From positions 1 to 64,000 of the forward strand of contig CAXHUQ010001355.1 in assembly GCA_964020085.1 (NCBI GenBank): a stretch of 64,000 nt of DNA, written 5' to 3'. This stretch comes from Micromussa lordhowensis. Taxonomy: Eukaryota > Cnidaria > Anthozoa > Scleractinia > Lobophylliidae. The position numbers were made by a program, and so were the translations under genes. The notes beneath the pieces are model-generated. The model saw only the letters and a program-made list of their open reading frames with translations, was not told the DNA's origin and searched no databases. The first letter of the stretch is position 1. Each line of letters opens with the position of its first letter. This document shows positions 10,618 through 23,813 of the stretch, piece by piece.

Positions 10618-12046
10618 AATCAATCTCATTTCAATCGGATTTTTTTAAAAACTAAATGACGTCCAAATAGGTCGATGAGATGTCTAATGCGTGAGCAGCG
10701 AACTGTTTCCAAGATGACGAATTCTTATTGCCCTTTGTTTGAAATTGTAAAGTTACGCTCTTGGTTTTTGGAAAAGATAAGTGCAGCCAGTCGAAAACCT
10801 TCCAGCGTAACCACTGGGAGGTTTCTTCAAGGAATCTCCCTTCTATAGAAACCAGTATATAAAGATCCACTACGTAGCCAACCCTTGCTGGAAAAGGTGG
10901 ATCAGCGAATATCTGCTGAGCTTGTCTAAAACACAAAAATGGCACAAGTACAAAGCGATACAGGAGTCGGCAATCTGCAGATCATTTTAGATGAACGTTA
11001 CCGTAATAAGTGGACTTTGTGACGTGTTACTGAAGTATTTCATTTGTCAACTAACATCAGAGCAACATCGACTGTGAAAAGGACAAGAGAACCTGTGGCA
11101 GTTGGAAGAAAACTGGTAGAAAGGCTAGATCAGCAAAGTTTCACTTGACGGTCCCGAGAAGTTTGAATTGAAGCTCAATTTTATTTCAATGGGATTTTTA
11201 AATTGACTAATTTTCAAATGCAAAGAGGTTTATGAGATGACAAATGCGTAAACAGTCGATTCATTATGCCTGCAAGATGAGGACTTCTTTTAATCCGTTG
11301 GCTGAGATTGCACATTTATGCTGGTACTGCTTGGAGAAGACAGGTGTTGACTGCCGAAACCTACTCGAGGCTTTCGCGGTAAAGAGATTGCTGAGTGAAT
11401 TCGCATTTTGATTTCTCGTTGCTATCCCGAAATGAATCGTCCAATTGTAGCAGCATTAGATGATCTTACCGATTTGGAAACATGGACCCCATCACTTCTT
11501 AGCAGAAAGGACAGTTATAGGCTGCCGTACCCACTGTGAAATTAAGTCAAGAAATGCTACTTGTGCAGAAACCAGCTGATAAAGATCCAATACGTAACAG
11601 AACTTTGCTGGAAAAGGTAGATCAGAAAATATTCACTGTGCTTATGTGAGAGACCAAAATGCCCACCAGACCAAGAGATACTAGAATGGGCGATCTTAAG
11701 GAAGCATTGATCCTCGACAACGTCTTAGCAAAAAGGATGGTGATTGCTTACCACTTGTGTGGAAAACAGTGGATACAGATTCGGTATTATCTTTAAAAAC
11801 ACAACAACATTTCGGTATTCCTTTGACGGGAAAAGGCAGATCAGAGAATACTTACATGCTAAGCTTGTCTGAGAGAGAAAACTCCCCACTAGATAAAAGG
11901 GATACTGGAGTCGACGAGCTGATGATCAGATTAGATGAACGTTAACCCAATAAGTGGTCTTTTGAATCGACGGTGTAAAGGACCAGGGGACCTGTGGCAT
12001 TGTAAGGAAACTGGTAAAAATTCTACTTTGGCAAAGTTCCTCGTGA

Positions 12047-12400
12047 CTATTATTTCATTTTTAATTTTTATTACACCACAACTAAACGAAACTAACTTAC
12101 ACTACAGCTACATTACTTACTTACAAAACAGTTACATTACTAACTTACAGAACAGCTACATTACATTCAGCACGATCTACGTAACGTTTTATGGTACGGG
12201 AAGAAAAACAAGACTAATTACATCAATAAGGAGATAAATAATTAAATAAAGAGGGTTAAGAGAGGTTGGAGCAAAAAACAGGATACTTTAATTGTGATAG
12301 TTACAATATAAAATTATTTACAACATTTTTTTTTAATGTGCTATAAGTAGTAAGTTAGGTACAAAGTATCTTCACCAAAAATATTTGCTATTGTATCAAT
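12047..12400 (-). mobile_element. Retroposed insert with 11-bp target-site duplication
   Basis: A 354-bp AT-rich insert lies between two copies of GTTCCTCGTGA (12036-12046 and 12401-12411) in an array unit whose sisters are continuous there (GTTCCACGTGAC). T-rich sequence at the left end suggests a minus-strand poly-A tail. It contains short ACAGYTACATTAC repeats (12106-12160). Family unknown. Confidence 0.65.
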
Positions 12401-15400
12401 GTTCCTCGTGATTAAGTGTCAAACGGACTACATATTTGTTTTAACCGGATTTGTAAACTGTCTGACGTCTAAGAAGGTAAGGCGTCCAACACACGAGCTC
12501 GGAACTGTCTACGAGTTCTCTACTTCGACTGTAGAAAAAGGATTTTAGGACGTGTCAACGAAGACTTCTATTTGCCAACTCACTAGACCAAAATTGACTG
12601 TGGAAAGGACTAGAGAACCTGTGACAATTCGCGGAAAACTTGTTCATAGCTTACATCGGGAAAGTTCCACGTGACGATCTTAAAATTTGAAGCGAAGAAC
12701 AAATTCATTTAAATCGGATTTGTTAATTGACCAATGTCCAAGCAGGCCCATTACATATCCAATGTGTGAGCACCGAACTGTCTGCAAAAGACAGTGCAGG
12801 CAGCCAGAAACCTTCTCAAGTATATCGCGGAAGTAACATAGTTAAGTGAATTTGTATTTCAAAACGGCACATTACTGACTGAGATGGAAACGTCTCATTC
12901 TAGCAGCTTTGAAAGATCCTACCGATTTGAAACATTGACCTTCCTAAATTTGTTGGCACAAAGGAATGTGTTTGGATAGCGTACCAACTGGCAGCTATCT
13001 TCAGGGAGTGTCACTTATGTAGGAGCAAGAAATAAAGCTCCGGTACCTAACAGACATATGCTAGAAAAGGTGGATCCGACAATGTCTCCTGAGCTTGCCT
13101 AACAGACCAAAATGGCGCCTAGAAAAAGGTAATATTTGAGTCGCCGATCTGTTCATCATTTTACATGAACGTTAACCCAAAAAGTGAACTTTGGGATGTG
13201 TAACTGAATTCTTTCAGTTTTCACCAAAACCGTAAGAACATCGACGGTGGAGACGAGCAAAGAAACTGTGGCATTCTTAGGAAAACTGGTCCAAAGCCTA
13301 GATCAGCGAAGTTCCACGTAAGAATACCGAAGTTTGAAACGAAAAACAAATTCATTTCAATCAGGCTATTAAACTGACTGACGTACAAATAGGTCGATCA
13401 GATCTCGAATGCGTGAGCACCGAACTATTTACAAGAACTCAACTTCCTCAAGCCCTTTGTTTGAAATTGTTAAGTTACGCTCTTGGTTTTCGGAAAAGAT
13501 TATCTAGTGCAAGCAGTCGAAATCCATCTCAATGCTATCGAGGGTGGCAGCTTGCTAAGTGAGTTTGTATTTCGAATGCACATTGCTAACTGGAATTAAA
13601 TTACTCCATTTTACCAGCATTGGATTACCCTGCCGATATGGAAGCATTGACCGTCAACATCTTGTAAGTAGAAAGGAAGCTGATTAGCTAACGTAACCAA
13701 CTGGTCCAAAGATGGGCGAAGTTCTTTATGACGGTCCCGAGCAGTTTGAAACGAAGCTTAATTTTATTTCAATCGCCATATCGGATTTGTAATGCGAGAC
13801 GTCCAAGGATGTTTATGCGATGTCCAATTCGTCAGCAGTCAACTCATTACGTCTACACGAAGGGGACGTGTTTTAGGCGTTTGGTTGAAATTGCAAATTT
13901 ACCCTGGTAGTGCTTGGAAAGACAGGTGCAGACTGCCGAAAACCCCGAGGCCTTTGTGGTAGAGAGATTACTGACTGGAATTTGCATTTTGATTTTACAT
14001 TGCAATTCCGAATTGAATTGTCCAATAGTAGCAGCATTAGATGATCCTACCGATTTGGAAGCATGGACCTCCATTCGCGTCTTAGTCGTACCCAGTAGGA
14101 GGTCAAGTCAAGAAATGTAGATAGTGCAGAAACCTGTTGATAAAGATCCAACACCTAACAGAACTTTGCTGGAAAAGGTGGATCAGAGAATAAACACTGA
14201 GGTCGTTTCACGGACAGAAATGCCCAATAAACCAAAGGGATGTTAGAGTAGGCTATCTTCTGATCAGTTTAGATTGGCGTTACTATCATTTGGCTACTAA
14301 AACCAGAAAAATAATTGATGGTGTAAAGGACAAGAGAACCTGAGCAAGCGGGAGGAAGCCTGGTCCAAAGCCTATATCGCAAAGTTCTACATGACGGTCC
14401 TTAAGTTAGAAACGAAATGCAATTTTATTTCATTAGGATTTATAAACGGTCTGTCGTCCAAGCAGGTCGGGTGTCCAATGCATGATCCCCAAATTGTCCA
14501 CAAGATGACGAATTCCCATAGCCCTTCCGTCGTTGTTGAAAAGTTACGCTATTGCTCTATGGAAAGGACTAGTGCTCGCAGCCAATCACCTTCTCCAGAC
14601 TATACGAGGAACAGATTGCTGAATGAATATATATTTCGAATGTCCATTATTGACCGAGATGGAATCGTCCCATTCTAGCAACATGAGATGTTTCTGACAA
14701 TATGGAATCATTGACCCTCAAAAACTTCGTAGCAAAAAGGAAGGCGATTGGCTAGCGTACCTACTAAGAGGTTTCGTCAAGAAACGCAACTTGTGCGAAA
14801 AGCAGTTGACAAAGACTCGGTATTCCTTTCATGGGAAAAGGTGGATCAGAGAATATTTGCATGCTGTGCTTGTCTGGCAGAGAAAACTGGCCACTAGAGA
14901 CAAGGGATACCGGAGTCGACGACTTGTTGATCAGTTTCAGGTTGAACGTTAACCCTACAAATGGACTTTGGGACCTGTTAATTCCACGTGACAATGTTAA
15001 AGTTTGAAACGAAGAACAAATTCGTTTCAATCAGATTTGTTAATTGACTGACGTCCAAGCGGGCCGATCACATGTTCAATGTGTGAGGACCGAACTGTCT
15101 GCAAAAGCCTAGTGGAGGCAGCAAAAGAAACATACTCAAGGTTATCGCGAACGACACATAATATAATGAATTCCTATTTCAAATGCACGGACAATTCTAA
15201 TTGGAAATGTCTCATTCTAGCCGCTTTGAAAGATCCTACCGATTTGGAAGCATTGACCTTCCTACATTTCTTAGCACAAAGGAAGGTGATTGGATAGCGT
15301 ACCAACTGGCAGCTATCTTCAGAGAATGCTACTTATGTAGAAGCCAGAAAATGAAGATCCGGTGCCTAACACAGATTTCCGGGATAAGGTGGATCAGAAA

Positions 15401-15954
15401 ATACCTCCTGAGCTTGCCTGCACAGACTTTATGCCACTAAACAAAGAGAATAATTAAGTCGGCGATCTGCTCAACATTTTACATGAACGTTAAGTGGACT
15501 TTGGGATGTGTAACTGAATTCCTTCATTTTTCACCAAAACCATAAGAACGTCGACGGTGGAGAGGAGCAGAGAAACTGTGGCATTCTTAGGAAAACTGGT
15601 CCAAAGCCTAGATTGGCGAAGTTCCACTTAACAATGCCGAAGTTTGAAACGAGGTACGAATTCATTTCAATCTGACTATCAAACTGACTGACGTCCAAAC
15701 AGGTCGATCAGATCTCCAATGCGTGAGCACCGAACTGTTTATAAGATGACAACTTCCTCAAGCCCTTTGTTTGAAATTGTTAAGTTACGCTCTTAGTTTT
15801 TGGAGAAGATTAGTGCAGGAAAACGAAACCCATCTCAATGCTATCGAGGGAGGCGGGTTTCTGAGTGAATTTGCATTTCGAATGCATATTGCTTACTGGG
15901 ATTAAATTGCTCAATTCTACCAGAATTGGATGACCCTGCCGATATCAGAGCTTT

Positions 15955-16606
15955 GACTACTGCAATAGCCTCCTATACGGCCTACCTGACAAAGATATTT
16001 TTAAACTCCAACGTATTCAAAACTCCGCCGCTCGTCTTGTTACTAAATCCAGGAAATTCGATCACATCACACCTATTCTTCGCAATCTCCATTGGCTCCC
16101 GGTACGCAAGCGCATCACTTACAAGATTCTACTGATCACCTACAAAGTTTTAAATGGAATGGCGCCCGGATACCTAACTGACTTGCTTACTCTACATAAA
16201 CCAAACAGAGTTCTAAGATCAAACTTTAATGACAACCTGAAACTATCAAGACCAAAGTTTAGAACTAAGAACTATGGTGGTCGCGCATTTTCAATATGTG
16301 CGCCAATGCTGTGGAATGATCTACCTTTACATATAAGGAATGCTCCATCGTGTGACACTTTTAAAGAGAGAGTAAAGACATTTCTTTTTAATTCATAATT
16401 ATGTACTTCTCTTCTCATTATTATTATTTTTAGAATTATTTTATTTTTTTGATTTTGATTTATATTTACCCCATACCTTTTATATTTTTATACTATTCAT
16501 ATTATATCTAATTTATATTATATATTTACATTTATATTAATATTATTATTGTAAGAGCATTGAGATTTTATGTAATGCGCTTAAGAATAAAATTATTATT
16601 ATTATT
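15955..16606 (+). mobile_element. 5'-truncated LINE: intact RT C-terminal frame with (ATT)n tail
   Basis: 15955-16398 is open for 147 residues and starts DYCNSLLYGLP. It continues through KLQRIQNSAARLV, HWLPVRKRITYKI and FSICAPMLWNDLP to a stop at 16396-16398, the conserved thumb and C-terminal tail of CR1/L2-type reverse transcriptase. The 3' UTR ends in AAAATTATTATT repeats. It interrupts an array unit at TTGAC, which reappears at 16605-16609; the sister unit at 13640 is uninterrupted. The open frame suggests a fairly young insertion. The polymerase core (YADD) and endonuclease are absent, so it cannot move by itself. Confidence 0.8.
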
Positions 16607-17395
16607 GACCGTGAACATCTTGTTAATAGAAAGGAACGTGATTGGATAACTTAACCAACTGGTCAAAAGATCGGCAAAGTTCTATATGACGGTCCCGAGG
16701 GGTTTGAAACCAAGCAAAAGTTTCTTTCAATTGTATTGTGAATGCGAGATGTCCAAGGATGTTTATGAGATGTCCAATTCGTGAGCAGTCAACTCATTAC
16801 GTCTACACGATGGGGACGTGTTTTATGCGTTTGGTTGAAATTGCAAATTAACCTTGGTAGTGCTTGGAAAAGAAAGATGTAGACTGCCGAAAACTTCGCG
16901 GCCTTTGTGGTAGAGAGATTCCTGACTGTAATTTGCATTTTGATTTTACACTGCAATCCCGAATTGAATCGTCCAATAGTAGCAGCATTAGATGATCCTA
17001 CCGATTTAGAAGCATGGACCTCCAATCAATTCTTAGCAGAAAGGAAAGTGATTGGCTGACGTACCTACTGGCAGCTTAAGTAAAAAAAGTCAATGGTGTA
17101 GAAACCAGTTGATAAAGATCCAGTACCTTACAAAACTTTGCTGGTGGATCAGAGAATATTCGCTGAGGTTGCGTCAAAGACAGAAATGCCCACTAGACCA
17201 CAGGGATACTAGAGTCAGCTATCTTCTTATCAGTTTAGAGTGGCGTTACCGTAATAGGAGGACTTTCACACGTGAAACTGGTGACTATCATTTGGCAACT
17301 AAAACCAGAAAAATAATTGACGGTGTAAAGGACAAGAGAACCTGTGTCAGCCGGAGGAAGCCTGGTCCAAGGCCTATATCGCAAAGTTCTACATG

Positions 17396-17548
17396 GGGCG
17401 AGCACGCACCGTTTACAAGGTGTTTTGCCATTGCGCAGGAAACAATGGCTTCTGTGCATAGACAATGCCGCTAGAGCTGAAAACAATAGAGATGCAGGTT
17501 ATCAAGAACGAATCAAAATACAGGTTGTAAAGAGGAGCGTGCTTCCCC
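17396..17548. mobile_element. 153-bp MITE with 8-bp target duplication (hAT-like)
   Basis: TCTACATG occurs at 17388-17395 and 17549-17556, flanking ends GGGCGAGCACGC and GCGTGCTTCCCC. The sister unit at about 14385 has a single TCTACATG and no insert. An 8-bp duplication is typical of hAT-type and related elements. Confidence 0.7.
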
Positions 17549-20500
17549 TCTACATGACGGTCCTTAAGTTAGAAACGAAATGCAATTTTATTTCATTAGG
17601 ATTTATAAACGGTCTGTCGTCCAAGCAGGTCGGGTGTCCAATGTGTGAGCCCCGAACTGTCCACAAGATGACGAATTCCCATAGCCCTTCCGTCGTTGTT
17701 GAAAAGTTACGCTATTGCTCTATGGAAAGGACTAGTGCTCGCAGCCAATCACCTTCTCCAGACTATACGAGGAACAGATTGCTGAATGAATATATATTTC
17801 GAATGTCCACTATTGACCGAGATGGAATCGTCCCATTCTACAACATGAGATGTTTCTGACAATATGGAATCATTGATCCTCAAAAACTTTGTAGCAAAAA
17901 GGAAGGTGATTGGCTAGCGTACCTACTGAGAGGTTTCGTCAAGAAACGCAACTTGTGTGAAAAGCAGTTGACAAAGACTCGGTATTCCTTTGATGGGCAA
18001 ATGTGGATCAGAGAATATTTGCATGCTGAGCTTGTCTGAGAAAGAAAAGTGGCCACTAGAGACAAGGGATACCCGGTGTCGACGACTTGTTGATCAGTTT
18101 CAAGTTGAACGTTTACCCCACAAATGGACTTTGGGACCTGTAACTGAATTCTTTCATTCGTCCTGTAACATCAGAACGAGATGAACTGTGGAAATGACCA
18201 GGGAACCTTTAGTAATCTAAGGGAAACTGGTCTTAAGCCTAGATCGGGAAAGTTCCACCTACCAATCCCGAAGTTTGAAACGAAGTACAAATTCATTTCA
18301 ATTGGGGTTTTAAACTGACTGGCGTCCAAATAGGTGGATCAGATGTCCAATGCGTGAGCACCGAACTGTTTGGAAGATGGCGACTCCCTGTAGCCCTTTA
18401 GTTGAATTTGCAAAATTGCGATCTTGGTTTTTGGAAAATACTAGTGTTAGCCGAAAGGAATGTGATGAGCTAGCCAACCACTAGGAGTTTTCTTCAAGGA
18501 ATGTCACTTTTGTAGAAACTAGTGGGTAAAAATCCACTACGTAGATAACCCTTGCTGGAAAAGGTGGATCAGCGAATATCTGCTGAGCTTGTCCAAAAGG
18601 CAAAAATGGCACGATTACAAAGCGATACGGAAGACTGCAATCTGCTAATCAATTTATATAAACGTTACTGTAATAAGTGGACTTTATGACGTGTAACTGT
18701 AGTATTTCAATTGTCAACGAACACTAGAACAACATCGACTGTGGAAAGGACTCGAAACCTGTTGCAATTGGAGAAAAACTTGTCTAAAGGCTAGATAGGC
18801 AAAGCTTCACGTGACGATCCCGAGAAGTTTGAAACGAAGCACAATTTGATTTCGATGGGCTTTGTAAATTGACTGACGTCCAAATGCAAGGAGGTTTATG
18901 AGATGTCTAATACATGAGCATTCAATTCATTACGCCTACAAGATGGGGACTTCTTTTAAGCCTTTGGTTAAAATGGCAAATTTACGCTGATATTGATTGG
19001 AAAAGGCAGGTGCAGACTCCTGGAAATCTTCTCGAGGCTTTCGCGGGAAAGAATGTCCTAAGTGAGAAGTCAAGTTGGCGAGGCGTCTAATGCTGGAGCC
19101 TGAAACATGTCTACCAGTTGTCGACTTCCTATAGGTCTATGGTTGAAATTGCAGTGTTTATGCTATTGCTATTTGGAAAAGACTAGTTCTATACGGGAAA
19201 CAGATTGCTAAATGAATGTGTATTTCGAGTTTCCTTTATTGATCTCACCGAACTGGAATCGTTCCAGTCTAGCAGCATTAGATGATCCTTACGATTTGGA
19301 AGCATTGATCCTCAATAACTTCTTAGCAGAAAGGAGAGGGATTGGCTTTCGTCTCCACTGGGAAGTCTCGTCCAGAAATGCCACTTGTGTGGAAAGCAGT
19401 CAATAAAGACTCGGCAGGTGGATCATGAAACATTTGGATGCTGAGCTTTTCTGAGAGGGAAAACTGGCCGCTGGAGAAAAAGGGTACTGTAATCGGCGAC
19501 CTGTTGATCAGGTTAATTGAACGTTAACCATAGGTGGACTTTAGGACCTGTAACGGATCATGTGTACTAATGACACCCGCGATCGAGTGTCGATCGATAC
19601 TGGAGATCGACACCTCGATCGACCCGTGATCGACCCGCGACTGATATGTCGGTCGCCACTCGGTCGACGTGTCTACCGATACATGATCGACACTCGACCA
19701 ACAACGGGCGATAGTCGGTCGAGTGCCGACCGACTCATGTGTCGGGCGATAGTATCCTGCTAGTCGGTCGATAGGCTGTCGACACTCGGCCGATACTCTA
19801 TCGACGCTCTGCTGACACCCACGGTCGAGTGTCGATCGATACCATCCATCGATCTCCATCCATCGACATAGCGGTCGCCACGCAGTCGAAAAGCTCATAT
19901 GTTTTCTCTTAAATTAGTCTGCATAATACGGACAACGCACACTTTTCTGTTATCCGAGTGACACGCTCTCATACAAAATTAACCTCGCTTTACGGACAAT
20001 TGTAGTCCGTGCACTATATATATTATCTTTGTCATGTCTATGTGCTAATTGCACCCTGTTAGAAAATGAAAACTTCATGTAGATTAATTATTTTATTACT
20101 GATACAGTGGCATAAGAACGTAATATGTTGTACAACTCTCTTCCTTCCGGTGTTTGACCCTTGTAGACCTTAGTGTGAGACATTTCACCATTGGAATGTA
20201 CGTAAGATTTCTTTAGCTTCAACTTTTGAAAGTTACAGGTAAGATATTAAAGATAGTTATGTGGTTTCACTGTAGAACAGAAGTTAACGTGATTTGCGAA
20301 TATAATTTAAACATATTTTGACACAGAAGATAGAGCATAAAGGTATATCTTACGTTAAAAAGCAGCGCATAGCTTTTTGCAGGCCCTTTTTCTCGAGCCA
20401 GAATCCGAAAACGAGCACGGCCGGATTTCCCTTAAATCCCTTTAGCGTCCCGATTTCCCAGACCTCCGTTGTGAAGAAGTCCTAAGGGTAATGAATCAAA

Positions 20501-20553
20501 GAAAGTGTTCTCTTGCCAAGGCTATGGAGAAATGTATACTCTGAGAGGTTTCA

Positions 20554-20745
20554 TTGGCATTTGTGAACTATAAAATCTTGGATCAAGATAAGTTCAACAC
20601 TGTTGTTTCCACGGAGAGGGAGCGTAGTGGAAAGCCGGCGGTCAAAGACATAGGGCAACGTTGCCGAGTTGCCCTGTCAGAGTACAGGGCGCAGTCCAAA
20701 CGGTTCAAGGAAGAAGGCAGACTTCTGCCGGAAAATGACAATTGA
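20554..20745 (+). CDS. Small open frame inside the CGATCGA element, unknown
   Basis: A 60-odd-codon frame ends ALSEYRAQSKRFKEEGRLLP followed by ENDN and stop. Its charged, non-repetitive composition is more protein-like than its neighbours. It has no ATG at its start, so it would have to be an exon or remnant. An acceptor-like CTGAGAG lies just upstream. No family recognised. It may be what is left of the element's own protein or of a captured exon. Confidence 0.2.
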   Translation: MAFVNYKILDQDKFNTVVSTERERSGKPAVKDIGQRCRVALSEYRAQSKRFKEEGRLLPENDN

Positions 20746-21428
20746 CGGAAAATGACATTGAACAGTCTTATAGTTGAGGGGAAAAAAATCAAGCTTCATA
20801 AAGTTCCCGATACAGGAAATGATAGAAACATAGATAAAGTTTTCGTTTAATTTTGAGATATGCAGTTCGATATCCCTTGATCGCTTAATCTCTCCAGGGT
20901 GATTTTTAGTGAAAATAGATCCACCAGAGAAAATGTGTTAGTTTTTCTTTTAATGTTATTGTTGTTTGTAATGCGAAAAGATATTTATCGGTTTCCTTGC
21001 TCTTGTAATGTCAAATTATGTTTCGTAAAAGTTTTGTCATTTTTACTTCCCCGAGGAAGGAATGTTACATACTTGATCTGTACAGGATGTATGACTAATA
21101 AGACTTATCCAGCCTGTCCTTTGTAATCTTATTAGTTGTCCTTCAAAAAGAAAAAAAAATCCTATGCGGGATGCTTCTAAATAAATCCTCACCAGCTATA
21201 CATAAAAAAATCTTTTAAAATGTAAAATCGTCAAAGCTAAGTGTAATCTTCAACGTGATCATTCTCTTTAACCGAGAAGGGGCGACTAGCGACGGACTTG
21301 GCCTTTTAAATTTGCACGGATTGCGGACTTTTGCGATAAATTGAACAGATTCGCATATCGAGGATCAGCTGTAAAATTGGACTCAGATCACCCGGACTTT
21401 GCCAAACTAAAAGTTCGGATCGTGGATA

Positions 21429-21631
21429 TTAAGGGCGATATACACGGTACGACTTTCTCGCATGCGACAAGCTTACGCCATGACTACAACACGAATCGCG
21501 TCGAGTACATGAACCTACTACATCCTTACGACAGACGCGTGGGCGTGTAAATGTCCTATCTAAAGTCATGTCATAGACCTGTCGTAAGTTTGCTGCATGC
21601 GGGAAAGCCGTACCGTGTAAATCGCCCTTAA
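21429..21631. mobile_element. 203-bp MITE with TTAA ends
   Basis: TTAAGGGCGATATACACGGT at the left is mirrored by ACCGTGTAAATCGCCCTTAA at the right, with one mismatch, and inverted similarity continues through GCATGCG. TTAA at both ends suggests a piggyBac-like target. It lies within the CGATCGA element. Confidence 0.65.
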
Positions 21632-22079
21632 GAGACCGTTCCCTTTTATTAAAAAGGGGAGGGGAAGGGGTGGGAGGGAGAATTGTGGGATTTGAGGGGG
21701 GGTAGGGCATGCCAGAAAATTTGGCTTCAAAGGGGAAGGGACGACCAAAAAATATGGTCTGTAAGGGGGGTCACCTAAACTAATTAACAATGACCGTATC
21801 CGGCTATAATAGTGCAAACAAATCTACCAGCATGCCTTAAACAGCGTTTCAGAGGTGCTGAGAAATCTAAATTTTTCCGGGGGAGCACGCCCCAGGACCC
21901 TCTACTATGTCTGGAACTCATCAACTCAAGCCCCAAGAAAAATTATAAAGAAACGAAAAATGAAACAAAGAAACGAAGAATTACTGAAAAAATCATTTGC
22001 TAGTGCCTTTCAGGATTTGATAGTGAATCTAGAGCTAGGTCGGGTTCAAAATGTTTCGTATTGTAAGTGTTTTAAGTAA

Positions 22080-22550
22080 CATCAGCTAAATCCATTGGTG
22101 TCTACATTGACCAATCTTTAAGTTGGGAGTGTCTGCAAAAAGATTGCTTCCTCCATTGGTGCACTCAAGCGAATACGACATCACATTCCACTCAATGTTA
22201 TAATCCAAGTTTATCATAGCCTTGTTCAGTCTTACTTCGAATATTGTATGGGGAAACTGTAACAAAGGCCTATCTGAAAAGCTTCAAAATTGTGCAGCCC
22301 GCCTCAGTAATACCTGCTAGCTATAAAAGTAACTTGAACGATTTGGTTCGGGCACAAGGGTGGCGGAAACTCTGTCATCAAAGATTAAAAAATGAGGCTG
22401 TCATGCTGTTTGAGGCCTTGCATGGGCTGACACAACCGTTTTACCGTTTTAGGGAAACTGAAAACAAACTAGCTCTTCCACAACCACGCACTGATTATTT
22501 AAAGAGAAGTTTTTCATACAATGGCGCTCAGTTGTGGGTAAGCTGATGAC
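22080..22550 (+). pseudogene. LINE reverse transcriptase C-terminal remnant
   Basis: Frame-shifted translation shows SLVQSYFEYC, GNCNKGLSEKLQN, CHQRLKNEAVMLFEALHGLT and NKLALPQPRTDYLKRSFSYN followed by GAQLW, the standard order of the C-terminal RT tail of non-LTR elements. Small deletions shift the frame (near 22250 and 22460) and the 5' part is missing. It lies inside the CGATCGA element; dead copy. Confidence 0.7.
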
Positions 22551-22569
22551 AAGAGTTATTGGAATTGTG

Positions 22570-22935
22570 GGTGGCGCGGTGGCCTATTGGTTAGTGCGCT
22601 GGACTCTGGCCAGGGCACTGCGTTGTGTTCTTAGGCAAGACACTTTACACTCACAGTGCCTCTCTTCACCCTGTTTATCTGTTTATTTGTGGGCTTCCTG
22701 CAAAGTAGCTTTTAGCTAAGTGGAGTGCCACGTAAAATAAAGTTCTTATCTTATCTTATCTTATTCACCCAGGTGTATAAATGGGTACCGGCGAATTTAC
22801 TGCTGGGGGTAACCCTGCAATGGACTAGCATCCCATCCAGGGGGGAGTAGAAATACTCCTGGTCGCTTCATGCTACAGAAACCGGGATAAGCTCCGGCCT
22901 GATGGGCCACTAGGCTCGCACCACAGACTTTACCT
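22570..22935 (+). repeat. Two abutting tRNA-SINE pieces
   Basis: The first piece (about 22570-22768) has the tRNA-like head GGTGGCGCGGTGGCC but has lost the B-box region, and ends in an AAATAAAG(TTCTTATC)-type (TTATC)n tail. The second (about 22769-22935) is the body from CACCCAGGTG to CACAGACTTTACCTTA. Both match the complete SINE at 33226-33518. Confidence 0.7.
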
Positions 22936-22974
22936 TACTTATGGAATAACCGCAAGGGTCGGTACCTACTTTAT

Positions 22975-23345
22975 TTAATTTGAACACAAGCTACCTACCT
23001 GACTCAGTCACCTCATTTGAAGTTTATATGTACGCGGATGATACCGCAATTTATTGTCTGGGCGATACGATCGACAATAAGCTCACGTGGTTACGTCATA
23101 TCTTGGAAGTTAAGAAAACGTTCTCAAGCAAATGTTGTTTCCCAATGGCCATCTGGAGTGGACACAGTGACAAAGACGGCTTTAAGTCACTGGAGTCCAT
23201 TATACATTAGTCCATTTACATTATATAGCTGCTAGAATCATTTTTAATTTATCGCGTGAGATGCCATCTGACGATGCCTTTACTAAAGCGAAATGGGACT
23301 TCTTCTTTTACATGTACACAATAGGATTAGATAAATTCGTATACA
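22975..23345 (+). pseudogene. LINE reverse transcriptase core remnant with YADD
   Basis: VYMYADDTAIYCLGDTIDNK, which includes the RT catalytic YADD box, is followed by LTWLRHILEVKKTF. After degenerate sequence comes AARIIFNLSREMPSDDAFTK and on to YTIGLDKF. The order is that of non-LTR RT motif C through the thumb, with a large internal loss (linker shortened). Dead copy, different lineage from 22080-22550. Confidence 0.65.
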
Positions 23346-23358
23346 AGGTATATCTAAC

Positions 23359-23458
23359 AATTATTCATCGAAGTGGAGGTGGCTAGTGGTGAATATTTAC
23401 CGAGCCTCGAAGCGGCGAGGTAAATATCCTCCACTAGCCACCTCCACTTGGGTGAACA
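23359..23458. mobile_element. 100-bp palindromic MITE
   Basis: GTGGAGGTGGCTAGTGG(T)GAATATTTACC is mirrored by GGTAAATATCCTCCACTAGC and CACCTCCAC. The centre is CGAGCCTCGAAGCGGCGAGG. Non-coding. Confidence 0.6.
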
Positions 23459-23813
23459 AAAACAGTGAGATAATATAACCCAAAAAGATCACTTTTATTT
23501 ACAGTTTCGCACACGAGTTGCTCGGAGGTGAATAGCAAAGGATATCCCATGTTTGAGTAGCCAATCAGCGTACGCCAACAACGCTATCCACTGTTTTAGT
23601 ACATACTAAAGCGACGTATCACCACCTTGTATGCGTCACAACATTGTCAAGGCGGAAAACAAATACGGCCTCAGGAAATGTTGTAAGACCGCCGTGGTAC
23701 AACGTTTTAACACTAACTATATGAAGCTATTGCCCATAGGGGATCCATTATTTGGAATGCCATTTTTCAACACTTGAACAATAAACAAAAATTTTAAGTC
23801 CTTTTTTAATATA

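Larger units (their letters stand above)
9690..19546 (+). repeat. Decayed tandem array of about 650-bp units with higher-order structure (left block)
   Basis: Landmarks recur in fixed order: GATTTGGAAGCATTGACC, then TTGCTGGAAAAGGTGGATCA, then GAACGTTAACCCAATAAGTG, then CTGTGGAAAGGACTAGAGAA, then GAAGTTCCACGTGAC, then TTTCAATCGGATTTGTAAAC and CTGACGTCCAAG. The TTTCAATCGG landmark lies near 10620, 11170, 12435, 12695, 13345, 13755, 14415, 15020, 15660, 16715, 17585, 18290 and 18845. Units at 12.7, 13.3, 13.75 and 14.4 kb pair with those at 15.0, 15.7, 16.7 and 17.6 kb. Units at 10.6 and 11.2 pair with 18.3 and 18.8. Frames are broken in all copies. I do not recognise the unit; it could be a satellite or a long-dead repeated gene. 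Confidence 0.8.

Noticed and set aside
13853..18184. Protein-like open stretches in array units (for example around LDDPTDLEA)
   Set aside because: They recur in different frames in sister units and are all broken. They reflect the repeated DNA rather than several genes, though an ancient coding origin stays possible.
19560..19898. Reading frames of more than 100 codons through the CGATCGA zone
   Set aside because: They are low-complexity translations of TCGATCGA words and appear on both strands.
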